Shown: positions 1 through 7,508 of the stretch, in pieces | How the letters are laid out: each line of letters begins with the position of its first letter | Numbering within the stretch: the first letter of the stretch is position 1 | Assembly: GCA_030427585.1 (NCBI GenBank) | Contig: JAUIBW010000001.1 | Coordinates: 287,046 to 351,045, forward strand | Reading direction: 5' to 3' | Length of the DNA stretch: 64,000 nt | Origin: Bacteroidia bacterium | Lineage (GTDB): Bacteria; Bacteroidota; Bacteroidia; Flavobacteriales; Flavobacteriaceae | Made by a program: the position numbers and the translations under genes | Notes under the pieces: model-generated | What the model saw: only the letters and a program-made list of their open reading frames with translations | What the model was told of the DNA's origin: nothing | Databases searched by the model: none

Positions 1-1345
1 ATAAACTCCTGTAAAAACTACCCGGTTGAGCAAAATCATTAGTTTTAGAAATCTTTTTTTGTGTGATTTTTACATTATTTAGCTTAGTTTCTGATAATTT
101 ATAGCTAGAGTTTTCCTTTAACGCAACTTTTGTACTAGGCTGGTAATTGATATCTGCGTTTGGGAATTTGGAATTAGAAGCACTAGAATAACTATCAGAA
201 TTATAATTTACTACCTCATTTTTAGGTTGATTTACTTTAATCTGTTGATTATTAGGCCCTAATCTATGCCTTTGGGTATCAAAATAGGAGAACAACCGCC
301 CTTGTAAAAGTTTATCCTCTGAAGGCTCTATACCCGGAATGAGATTTCCTGGTGACATCGCAATGGATTCTACTTCTTGAAAATAATTAACAGGGTTTCT
401 ATTTAATGTCATTGTTCCTATTTTTACTTTCTCAATCTTATCTGCTGGCCAATCTTTTGTAGCATCTAAAGGCCAGAAATCAAAACTATTTATATCTTTT
501 GGTTTTATCATCTGAACATATAAATCCCATTGAGGGTATTTTTTATTAGCAATATCCATTCGAAGACTAACTGTCGCATGTTGCCAATCCATGGATTGTT
601 GCTTTGCTGCTTGTTCTAAATCCAAATTATGTTCTCCTTGTTTACTAACCCAAGAATATTTGACATAAGTTACTTCTCCTTTCTCATTTACCCATTTAAA
701 CCCATGAACACTGCTTCCATTCATATACTGATATCCTTTAGGGATACCCAAATCTGTATATAATCTGGTAATCATATGAGTGGCTTCTGGTACATTAGAA
801 AAAAAATCAAAAAAACGATTAGGATCCTGTTTATTTGTAACCGGTGAAGGTTTTAATGAATGTACCATATCAGGAAATTTCATTGCATCTCTGATAAAAA
901 ATACCGGAAGGTTATTTCCGACAATATCATAATTTCCTTCTTGGGTATAGAATTTTACCGCAAAACCTCTAGGATCTCTTGCCGTTTCTGGAGAACCTTT
1001 ACCATGTATAACAGTAGAAAAACGTACAGCTAGGTCGGTACGTTTATTATTTCCCTTAAACAAAACTGCTTTTGTGTAAGACGACATATCCTTTGTACTT
1101 TCAAAATATCCAAATGCTCCTGCTCCTCTAGCATGAACAACACGTTCTGGAATTCGTTCCCTATCAAATGCCGCTAATTTCTCGATTAGATGTATGTCCT
1201 CTAACAATACAGGACCATACTCTCCTACTGTCTTCGAATTTTGGTTATCCCCAATTGGAACACCCCCATTAGTTGTCATAATTTGTTGCCCATAAAGAGT
1301 TGGCCACATACCAATGACAATTGCAATTAATATAATCTTTTTCAT
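1..1345 (-). CDS. katA: Secreted catalase (partial, C-terminus beyond window)
   Basis: Reading the minus strand from the ATG at 1345 gives an open frame to the window edge, so about 448 N-terminal residues are present and the stop is missing. The first ~20 residues (MKKIILIAIVIGMW...YGQ) look like a cleavable signal peptide, implying a periplasmic haem catalase that degrades hydrogen peroxide. Visible family motifs include the catalytic His region (RVVHARGAGAFG), the Asn region (DIVGNNLPVFF) and the haem-ligand Tyr motif (FSYFDTQRHRLGPN). The residues near the edge (NDFAQPGSFYR) match the usual end of the core. It is divergent from oxyR, the expected peroxide regulator. The family call is secure; the small-subunit clade is inferred from the short length. 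Confidence 0.93.
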   Translation of the reverse strand, partial: MKKIILIAIVIGMWPTLYGQQIMTTNGGVPIGDNQNSKTVGEYGPVLLEDIHLIEKLAAFDRERIPERVVHARGAGAFGYFESTKDMSSYTKAVLFKGNNKRTDLAVRFSTVIHGKGSPETARDPRGFAVKFYTQEGNYDIVGNNLPVFFIRDAMKFPDMVHSLKPSPVTNKQDPNRFFDFFSNVPEATHMITRLYTDLGIPKGYQYMNGSSVHGFKWVNEKGEVTYVKYSWVSKQGEHNLDLEQAAKQQSMDWQHATVSLRMDIANKKYPQWDLYVQMIKPKDINSFDFWPLDATKDWPADKIEKVKIGTMTLNRNPVNYFQEVESIAMSPGNLIPGIEPSEDKLLQGRLFSYFDTQRHRLGPNNQQIKVNQPKNEVVNYNSDSYSSASNSKFPNADINYQPSTKVALKENSSYKLSETKLNNVKITQKKISKTNDFAQPGSFYRSL

Positions 1346-1407
1346 GTGTGAAATTTATTTAGTTAATAACAAATACAAAGTACGTTGGTTACTCATCATT
1401 AATCAAA

Positions 1408-1441
1408 TTAATAATATAAATGACTATATTTATATTATTAA
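1408..1441. promoter_or_regulatory. 14-bp perfect inverted repeat in the katA-oxyR intergenic region
   Basis: TTAATAATATAAAT (1408-1421) and ATTTATATTATTAA (1428-1441) are exact reverse complements around a 6-base spacer. The repeat ends 13 bases before the oxyR ATG and lies about 60 bp from the katA start. It could be the OxyR autoregulatory site or a transcript hairpin. The sequence alone does not decide. Confidence 0.45.
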
Positions 1442-1454
1442 TGATTACATTTCT

Positions 1455-2384
1455 ATGACACTTCAACAATTAAAATATATAGTAGCGTTAGACCTTAAAA
1501 GACATTACACTAAAGCGGCAGAATTGTGCTTTGTAACCCAGCCTACGTTAACAATTCAGGTAAAAAAACTAGAAGATGAAATTGGCACGGTTATATTTGA
1601 TCGTAATACAACTCCTCTTACTCCAACTCCTATTGGAAAAATTTTAATTGCCAAAGCTAAAAGCACACTTCGAGAAGCCAATGAATTTAAAGAACTTGCG
1701 TATGATAATACATCTAGTATTTCGGGGCAGTATACACTTGGTATTATACCAACAATCGCTCCCTACTTGCTCCCTTTATTCTTAGAGAGTTTCTTAAAAA
1801 GCAATCCGAAAATCAAATTGGTAATAAAAGAAATGCAAACCGATTTTATTATTGATGCTTTACATAACGGCACCTTAGATATTGGGATTGTTTCAACCCC
1901 TTTAGAGGATAAGACGATACGTGAAATAAATTTATATCAGGAACCATTTCTGGTATATTGTAATGATAAAAATACTTTCGGCACATCAAAAATTGTAAAA
2001 CAAGATGATCTTACTCCTGATGACCTTCTCATTTTAGAGGAAGGGCATTGTTTTAGAAATCAGGTTCTTAATATATGTCAAGACAATGATAAAAATAAAA
2101 ACAAAGCTTTTTTATTTGAAAGCGGCTCGATACAAACTATAAAAAACCTAGTTAAGGCAGGTTTAGGATATACCTTGGTCCCTCAATTATCAGTAGTAGA
2201 AAACTTAGAAAATAAACACATAAAATATTTTGAAAACCCAAAACCCACTAGGGAAATAAGTATAGTGGTAAACAAAAATTTTACCAAAGAAAAGCTAATT
2301 GAGAATTTGCTTTTTGAAATAAAAAAAAATATCCCAAAACAAGTTAAAGAGATAGATAATTATATTAAAGTTAGATGGAAGTAA
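1455..2384 (+). CDS. oxyR: OxyR-type LysR family peroxide sensor/regulator
   Basis: A 309-residue LysR-type regulator with an N-terminal winged HTH (about residues 3-62, LQQLKYIVAL...PTLTIQVKKLE) and a periplasmic-binding-fold effector domain. It carries GHCFRNQVLNIC, placing cysteines at residues 199 and 208, the numbering of the peroxide-sensing disulphide pair in E. coli OxyR. I chose the ATG at 1455: the open frame extends upstream to 1314, but those extra 47 residues are hydrophobic and non-LysR, overlap katA, and would remove the promoter region. It probably activates the divergent catalase under peroxide stress. Confidence is high because both cysteines and the HTH are intact. Confidence 0.93.
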   Translation: MTLQQLKYIVALDLKRHYTKAAELCFVTQPTLTIQVKKLEDEIGTVIFDRNTTPLTPTPIGKILIAKAKSTLREANEFKELAYDNTSSISGQYTLGIIPTIAPYLLPLFLESFLKSNPKIKLVIKEMQTDFIIDALHNGTLDIGIVSTPLEDKTIREINLYQEPFLVYCNDKNTFGTSKIVKQDDLTPDDLLILEEGHCFRNQVLNICQDNDKNKNKAFLFESGSIQTIKNLVKAGLGYTLVPQLSVVENLENKHIKYFENPKPTREISIVVNKNFTKEKLIENLLFEIKKNIPKQVKEIDNYIKVRWK

Positions 2385-2530
2385 AAGATATAAAATTGTT
2401 TTTAACTAATGAATCAATATCATGTATACTATTAATAAATTTTATTAAATATAATTTTAAAGAGTACCCTTTTAATACAAAAATATAATACACAACAAAA
2501 TTAAATTTGCACAATTCAATATTTTAATTT

Positions 2531-2549
2531 TACTTTGTTTTTCAAAGTA
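2531..2549. promoter_or_regulatory. Operator-like palindrome TACTTTG-N5-CAAAGTA (copy 1)
   Basis: A perfect 7-bp inverted repeat with a TTTTT spacer, ending 8 bases before the ATG of the membrane-protein gene at 2558. The identical palindrome, with spacer AAAAA and the same downstream CTTTTAA, recurs at 3605-3623 before the next unit. TACTTTG resembles the phylum's -7 box, so the site probably overlaps the promoter. The winged-helix protein encoded between the copies is the obvious candidate binder (inference). Confidence 0.6.
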
Positions 2550-2557
2550 CTTTTAAC

Positions 2558-3181
2558 ATGAGCACAGAAGAATACTTAAAAGACATTACCGAGATCAAAG
2601 ATATGATGAACAAATCATCTCGTTTTTTCTCACTTAGTGGTTTATCAGGAATAATGGCCGGTATCTATGCCTTAATTGGCGCTGCTGTTGCCTATTACCT
2701 GGTAAGTATTAGTGGAAGAAATTACCTTATTCTAGATGGTAAAATATTTAATTATATCCTATTAGACCTAGTCTTAGTTGCTTTTCTAAGCATTATTACA
2801 GCCATCATATTAAGTATTACAAAAGCAAAGAAAAATAACGAAACCTTATGGAACAGTGCTTCCAAAAGATTACTTACTGCTTTTTTGATTCCATTAGTTA
2901 CTGGTGGTATTTATATCATTATAAAAATATCGAGCGATCATTATGGTCTTACCGGCTCATTAATGCTTATTTTTTATGGTCTTGCTCTGGTAAATGCTTC
3001 AAAATATACCATTGGTAATGTAAAATATTTGGGGTATATAGAAATTGTATTAGGTTTGATCTGCGCAATTTACCCTGGATATGGTTTCTGGTTTTGGGTG
3101 CTGGGATTTGGTGTAATGCATATTATATACGGAAGCCTGATATACTTTAATGAGACTTCAAATTCGAAGTCTAAACCATAA
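2558..3181 (+). CDS. Multi-pass membrane protein, unknown function
   Basis: A 207-residue protein with a soluble, charged N-terminus (about 35 residues) followed by five to six hydrophobic segments separated by short loops (about 25-50, 65-88, 105-125, 132-147, 155-172, 178-195). I do not recognise a named domain. It is followed 110 bp later by a small winged-helix regulator and preceded by an operator-like palindrome shared with the creD unit, so it is probably part of the same regulon. A membrane sensor or partner of the regulator is a reasonable guess, but nothing in the sequence demonstrates it. Confidence 0.8.
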   Translation: MSTEEYLKDITEIKDMMNKSSRFFSLSGLSGIMAGIYALIGAAVAYYLVSISGRNYLILDGKIFNYILLDLVLVAFLSIITAIILSITKAKKNNETLWNSASKRLLTAFLIPLVTGGIYIIIKISSDHYGLTGSLMLIFYGLALVNASKYTIGNVKYLGYIEIVLGLICAIYPGYGFWFWVLGFGVMHIIYGSLIYFNETSNSKSKP

Positions 3182-3291
3182 AGTAGCAATCCTAACCCTA
3201 TAAATCAGTTTTTGATTTATACGGAAATGTAATTTAATCAGGTTAAACTAAGTACAAAATTTGAAAAATTTCCTTTTTTAGGGAATCCGGA

Positions 3292-3585
3292 ATGAAAAAT
3301 ATAATTAACGATATAAACAAAGCTTTTGATCATCGAATTCGATTAGGAATTATGTCGATATTGATTGTTAACGAATATGCTGATTTTAAAACACTAAAAG
3401 AGCTTCTGGGAGCTACCGATGGTAACTTAGCCAGTCATACCAAAGCTTTGGAAAAAGAAGAATATATTATGGTAGAAAAATCATTTATAGGCAGAAAACC
3501 CAATACAAGATATAGTGTTACCAAAAAAGGTCGGGAAGCTTTTAAAAAACATGTAGAAGCTATTGAAAAATTATTAAAACAGTAG
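3292..3585 (+). CDS. Small winged-helix transcriptional regulator (HTH_34-like)
   Basis: A 97-residue protein made almost entirely of one winged HTH: RIRLGIMSILIVNEYADF leads into the helix-turn-helix (KTLKELLGATDGNLASHTKALE), then the wing (SFIGRKPNTRYSVTKKG) and a C-terminal helix. This layout matches the winged-helix family PF13601, which is common in Bacteroidota. No effector domain or metal-binding cysteine is visible. It lies between the two TACTTTG-N5-CAAAGTA palindromes, which suggests it represses both its own unit and the Coq4-like/creD unit. That link is inference. Confidence 0.85.
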   Translation: MKNIINDINKAFDHRIRLGIMSILIVNEYADFKTLKELLGATDGNLASHTKALEKEEYIMVEKSFIGRKPNTRYSVTKKGREAFKKHVEAIEKLLKQ

Positions 3586-3604
3586 CTATATTTTTTTTAT
3601 CATT

Positions 3605-3623
3605 TACTTTGAAAAACAAAGTA
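3605..3623. promoter_or_regulatory. Operator-like palindrome TACTTTG-N5-CAAAGTA (copy 2)
   Basis: Perfect 7-bp inverted repeat with AAAAA spacer, 16 bases before the ATG at 3640. Both arms and the downstream CTTTTAA are identical to the copy at 2531-2549; only the spacer differs (AAAAA versus TTTTT). Two exact copies in front of neighbouring transcription units argue for a shared regulator. Confidence 0.6.
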
Positions 3624-3639
3624 CTTTTAAAATAATAAA

Positions 3640-4101
3640 ATGAGAGCATTTATATTAGAAACAATTTATGAATTAAGTAAAAAACCATATCAGAAATGGT
3701 TTAAGAAACAGCCATCATGGGATATTTCGGCAAAAACACTTATCACATATCCCAAAGGGAGTCTTGGGTTTCATTTAGGTTGTTTTTTACTACAACATGA
3801 TTTTAGCCCGCAACCCAAATTAGAAAACCACGATGTTTTTCATGTATTAACCAATATTGGCATCTCTGTTTCTGAAGAGGTGGCTATGCAGTATTATCTT
3901 TTAGGAAACGGTAAACGCACAATATATCTGATCTCGGTCATAGTACTAGGTACCCTATTCTATCCAGATAAGATCAAACTCTTTAAAAAAGCATATCGAA
4001 AAGGTAAAACTGCTTATCCCTTTTATCAACTAGATTATAAAAAACTGTTGTACCAACCTGTACAAACCTTGAAAACCACATTTTTAATCTCATCATTATG
4101 A
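3640..4101 (+). CDS. Coq4-like protein
   Basis: A 153-residue soluble protein. Residues about 64-80 read HDVFHVLTNIGISVSEE, which fits the HDxxH-x11-E metal-binding signature of the Coq4 family (PF05019). In ubiquinone-making organisms Coq4 organises or acts in quinone biosynthesis. Bacteroidota generally use menaquinone, so the role here is unclear. It is the first gene after the second palindrome, and its TGA overlaps the next ATG (ATGA at 4098-4101), indicating translational coupling with the small membrane proteins. The assignment rests on this motif and the length; fold-level confirmation was not possible. Confidence 0.6.
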   Translation: MRAFILETIYELSKKPYQKWFKKQPSWDISAKTLITYPKGSLGFHLGCFLLQHDFSPQPKLENHDVFHVLTNIGISVSEEVAMQYYLLGNGKRTIYLISVIVLGTLFYPDKIKLFKKAYRKGKTAYPFYQLDYKKLLYQPVQTLKTTFLISSL

Positions 4102-4409
4102 AAATCATACAACCTGTTAACAAAAATGCGCTTATCATAGCGACCATAAGCTTTCTTTTAGGTACTATACTACTATTGTTCTTTTTAATTTCTCAATCTA
4201 ATATCCTATTAGATATAGGTCTTTTTTATGTGATCATAGCATCAACTCTTAATGCAATCATCTTTATAGGACTCATCACTAATGCCATCATCAACTACCA
4301 ATACTACAAAGAGAATCTAACAACGATCATACTCGTTATTCTTAATATCCCTATTACAATCGGATATATCCTTATCGTTATCAATACCCCATTTCTAAAC
4401 TATTTTTAA
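4098..4409 (+). CDS. Small membrane protein, tandem copy 1
   Basis: A 103-residue, three-segment hydrophobic protein (segments at about 12-32, 38-62 and 75-97). It is a clear paralogue of the next gene: both begin MKI(I/T)xP(V/I)NK, share an LLGT/LTGT turn after the first helix, and end with KENL.TI....LNIPIT..YI. I recognise no family. It overlaps the Coq4-like gene by four bases and is followed by its duplicate after 10 bp. Its role is presumably in the membrane alongside DUF1361 and CreD (context only). Confidence 0.75.
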   Translation: MKIIQPVNKNALIIATISFLLGTILLLFFLISQSNILLDIGLFYVIIASTLNAIIFIGLITNAIINYQYYKENLTTIILVILNIPITIGYILIVINTPFLNYF

Positions 4410-4419
4410 TCTCATCACT

Positions 4420-4704
4420 ATGAAAATAACACACCCAATTAATAAAATTGCGATCACTTTAGCCTTAGTCAGTTTTCTTACCGGAACCTCTTTATTACTA
4501 CTTTACATAACTTTCAAATGGAGTACACTATTACATATTGGAATTAATTATGTTAGAATTGCTTTTCTTGTTAATGTAATTTTTCTGGTATTTCTAATTA
4601 TTAACGCGCTTTTCTTTTCAAAAGACACTAAGGAAAACCTAATTACGATACTACTCTTTTTACTTAACATCCCAATTACACTTATCTATATCCAAATCGT
4701 ATAA
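4420..4704 (+). CDS. Small membrane protein, tandem copy 2
   Basis: A 94-residue paralogue of the preceding gene with the same three hydrophobic segments and the conserved tail KENLITILLFLLNIPITLIY. The duplication includes the leader: both ATGs are preceded by TTTTTAATCTCATCA followed by one variable base and T. It lacks the last few residues of copy 1. It sits 12 bp before the DUF1361 gene in the same apparent operon. Function unknown. Confidence 0.75.
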   Translation: MKITHPINKIAITLALVSFLTGTSLLLLYITFKWSTLLHIGINYVRIAFLVNVIFLVFLIINALFFSKDTKENLITILLFLLNIPITLIYIQIV

Positions 4705-4716
4705 ATACTAATTATT

Positions 4717-5364
4717 ATGAATGTTATAAAAAAACAAATGCCTTTCATAAAACTATTTACGTTTTCAGTAATATTTAGTTTATTATTATTGGCAATCAGA
4801 ATCTTAAAAACAGAATCTTCTTTTTACCTATTCCTGATATGGAATCTATTTTTAGCATGTATCCCTTATGGTATTACAATGTTACTAAGCATACGCAAAA
4901 CAAATCAACTCATTTTCTGGTTAGGTTTTGTGATATGGCTTTTATTTTTACCTAATTCTCCATATATCTTAACCGATTTACAACATATTAGATTAAGTAA
5001 CTTACAGTCAATTTGGTTTGATGTTTTACTTATTCTATCCTTTGCCATTAACGGATTAGTTATTGGCTTCGCTTCTTTATGGATGATGCAGGCATTACTT
5101 CTTGAAAAATTTTCTAAAAAGATTACAAATCTCATCTCTTACAGCATTCTATTATTGTGTGGTTTTGGAATATACCTGGGAAGAGTATTAAGATGGAACA
5201 GTTGGGATATCCTTCAAAATCCATCAGGGATTTTATCAGATATTCTAAAAAGAGTTCTATTTCCTACCCAATATATTAACACCTGGGCATTTACGATAGG
5301 TTTTGGCGGTTTTTTAATCATAACATATCGAATGATCCAACATTATCAAGAAAAAAATAATTAA
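4717..5364 (+). CDS. DUF1361 family integral membrane protein
   Basis: A 215-residue protein with about six transmembrane segments. It has the DUF1361 landmarks: a WNLFLACIPYG segment, the WLLFLPNSPYILTDLQHI loop, and the near-invariant YLGRVLRWNSWDI block before the last helices. The family has no established biochemical role. Gene order (small membrane proteins, DUF1361, CreD, 28 bp apart) indicates cotranscription from the promoter near 3605, and suggests a part in envelope stress. Confidence 0.88.
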   Translation: MNVIKKQMPFIKLFTFSVIFSLLLLAIRILKTESSFYLFLIWNLFLACIPYGITMLLSIRKTNQLIFWLGFVIWLLFLPNSPYILTDLQHIRLSNLQSIWFDVLLILSFAINGLVIGFASLWMMQALLLEKFSKKITNLISYSILLLCGFGIYLGRVLRWNSWDILQNPSGILSDILKRVLFPTQYINTWAFTIGFGGFLIITYRMIQHYQEKNN

Positions 5365-5392
5365 AAATACAATCACTATAAATATTATATCT

Positions 5393-6748
5393 ATGGAAAC
5401 CCAAAAACAAAAAAAGTCCTTTGGTCAATGGTTAAAGACTTCAATTACAGTTCGAATGTTAATGGTCGGAATACTAATCCTGGTATTATTAATTCCTTTG
5501 TCTTACATTAAAGATTTAATACGAGAACGTTCTTATAGACAAGAGGAGGTTGTTAGAGAAATTAATCAAAAGTGGGGAAATGAAGTATTATTATATGGTC
5601 CGATTCTTAAAATCCCATATCAGGTACATACGCTAAAAAAAAACTGGGATGACAATACAAAGTCTTATAACGAAGAAGATGTTATTACTATAAAATATGC
5701 CTTTTTCTTCCCTAATACACTAGATGTAAAAGCCAATATCGAATCTGAAACTCTGGGAAGAAGTATCTATGAGTCTGTAGTATATACTGCCGATATGAAA
5801 ATAACAGGTTCTTTTACCACTCCAAACTTCGAAACACAGGATATCGCTGCAGCAGATATTTTATGGAACAAAGCTACTGTACAGGTAAACTCTACAAACC
5901 TAAAAGGTATACGAAGTAATCTGGAACTAAAATTAGGAGCAGATCAATATCCTTTACGTTCTCGATATGCACAAAACTCATACACTAATACTATGGAAAC
6001 TAAATTTCTAAAAGATAGTTCTCTACCCAAAGAAAATACAATCGATTTTAGCCTTGATCTCCTGATTAACGGAAGTGAACAGTTACGATTTATACCTGTA
6101 GGGCGTGAGACCAATGTATCTATGACATCAAATTGGGCCTCACCAAGTTTTAATGGCAATTATCTACCCGATACCAAAACCAAACATATCTCTGATCAGG
6201 GTTTTAAAGCCAATTGGAAAGTATTACAAATCAATAGGGAATTTGAGCAAGAATTTTTTGGAGAACTACCTCATATTAATACTTCTGCTTTTGGTGTAAA
6301 ATTGTTAATCCCAGTAGATGAGTATCAAAAAAGTGAACGTGCTGCCAAGTATGGATACCTGGTCATCGCCCTTACTTTTTTGGTATTCTTCTTAATCCAG
6401 GCAATAAGTAAAATTTATATTCATCCTTTTCAATATTTAATGGTTGGGTTAGCATTAACCATGTTTTATACATTATTGATTTCGATTTCAGAACATTCTA
6501 GCTTTTTACAAGCATATGCCATAGCAGGTAGCGCCGTAGTTTTACTAATTTCTATGTATTCAAAAGCCATACTCAAAAGCTACAAATTTATGGGATTCAT
6601 AGCCGCTTCTTTAGCAGCTTTATATGCATTCATATTTGTGATCATCCAATTAGAAAGCTATGCTTTATTGGTAGGAAGTATAGGATTATTCTTGATCCTT
6701 GGAACCATAATGATGATATCCCGAAAGATTGATTGGAAAAATGAGTAA
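5393..6748 (+). CDS. creD: CreD family inner-membrane protein
   Basis: A 451-residue protein with the CreD (PF06123) architecture: one N-terminal membrane anchor (about residues 20-40), a large periplasmic domain (about 45-315) and five or six clustered C-terminal helices (about 318-445). The entry sequence LIPLSYIKDLIRERSYRQEE and NQKWGNEVLLYGPILKIPY are characteristic. CreD maintains cell envelope integrity and is induced with beta-lactam or peptidoglycan stress in proteobacteria; here the CreBC system is absent nearby. It is the last gene of the unit and is followed by a hairpin at 6832. Confidence 0.92.
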   Translation: METQKQKKSFGQWLKTSITVRMLMVGILILVLLIPLSYIKDLIRERSYRQEEVVREINQKWGNEVLLYGPILKIPYQVHTLKKNWDDNTKSYNEEDVITIKYAFFFPNTLDVKANIESETLGRSIYESVVYTADMKITGSFTTPNFETQDIAAADILWNKATVQVNSTNLKGIRSNLELKLGADQYPLRSRYAQNSYTNTMETKFLKDSSLPKENTIDFSLDLLINGSEQLRFIPVGRETNVSMTSNWASPSFNGNYLPDTKTKHISDQGFKANWKVLQINREFEQEFFGELPHINTSAFGVKLLIPVDEYQKSERAAKYGYLVIALTFLVFFLIQAISKIYIHPFQYLMVGLALTMFYTLLISISEHSSFLQAYAIAGSAVVLLISMYSKAILKSYKFMGFIAASLAALYAFIFVIIQLESYALLVGSIGLFLILGTIMMISRKIDWKNE

Positions 6749-6831
6749 AAACAATATTTACAACCACTAATTAACTCATGATTAGTAATGGTAAATGTAT
6801 AATAAAGATGCTGGTTAGTTAGTTGAAAAAA

Positions 6832-6866
6832 GTCGTGCTTCAGATTTTTGAAGTGCGACTTTTTTA
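6832..6866 (+). terminator. Rho-independent terminator after creD
   Basis: GTCGTGCTTCA / TGAAGTGCGAC (with two G-T pairs) around a short loop, followed by TTTTTT. It closes the creD unit 84 bp after its stop and lies 30 bp before the next gene. Confidence 0.75.
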
Positions 6867-6896
6867 TCTACTTTTAGTTCTGCTAAAAATAAACTA

Positions 6897-7394
6897 ATGA
6901 AAAAAAGCATTTATATTTCAATTTTTGCATGTGTAACACTAAGCATGTTTTCTTGTAAAACAGATTCTAAAAACAATAAGAACCTGACTAAGGAGATTAC
7001 ATTTACCAAAGAAGGCGAACTTTCTTTATTTAACCTAAAGGATTCAATCCCTGATCTAATAACCAAACTAGATATCGAAATCGCCGACTCTGATTACGAA
7101 AGAGAAACAGGTCTAATGTATCGTAAATCTATGCAGAAGGATCAGGCGATGTTATTTATATTTTCTGAAGAAGCTCCACAATCGTTTTATATGAAAAACA
7201 CAAAATTTCCTTTGGATATTATCTTTATAGATGCAAAAAACAAGGTAGTGAGTATCCAAAAAAATGCGCAACCACTTAATGAATCTTCATTACCATCTGA
7301 AGGACCAGCACAATATGTGCTAGAAGTAAATGCTAAACTTACAAACACCTGGAATCTTAAAGCTGGTGATTCTATTTCTTTTACTAAAATATAA
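6897..7394 (+). CDS. DUF192 family lipoprotein
   Basis: A 165-residue protein with a lipoprotein signal (MKKSIYISIFACVTLSMFSC, lipid Cys about residue 20), so it is probably anchored in the envelope. The mature part is a DUF192 domain (PF02643): ERETGLMYRKSM, QAMLFIFSEE, FYMKNTKFPLDIIFID and QYVLEVNAK are all in order. The family's small beta-barrel has no firmly known reaction. It stands alone between the creD terminator and the convergent secDF gene. Confidence 0.88.
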   Translation: MKKSIYISIFACVTLSMFSCKTDSKNNKNLTKEITFTKEGELSLFNLKDSIPDLITKLDIEIADSDYERETGLMYRKSMQKDQAMLFIFSEEAPQSFYMKNTKFPLDIIFIDAKNKVVSIQKNAQPLNESSLPSEGPAQYVLEVNAKLTNTWNLKAGDSISFTKI

Positions 7395-7450
7395 AAATAA
7401 GACCTTACAGGTTTTAAAACCTATGAGGTCTTGAAAAAATAATAGAAAAC

Positions 7451-7486
7451 AAAAAATCCTTTCTAATTGCTTAGAAAGGATTTTTT
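7451..7486. terminator. Bidirectional terminator between DUF192 gene and secDF
   Basis: AAAAAATCCTTTCTAA and TTAGAAAGGATTTTTT are perfect reverse complements around TTGC, with an A-run on one side and a T-run on the other, so it works in both directions. A second inverted repeat without a good T-run, AAGACCT...AGGTCTT at 7399-7432, lies just upstream. Confidence 0.85.
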
Positions 7487-7508
7487 GTAATTATAACTTA
7501 TAAAGAGA

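Noticed and set aside
1314..1454. N-terminal extension of the OxyR frame up to 1314
   Set aside because: It overlaps katA and the intergenic region, and its composition is unlike a LysR N-terminus; the ATG at 1455 gives exact E. coli-like cysteine numbering.
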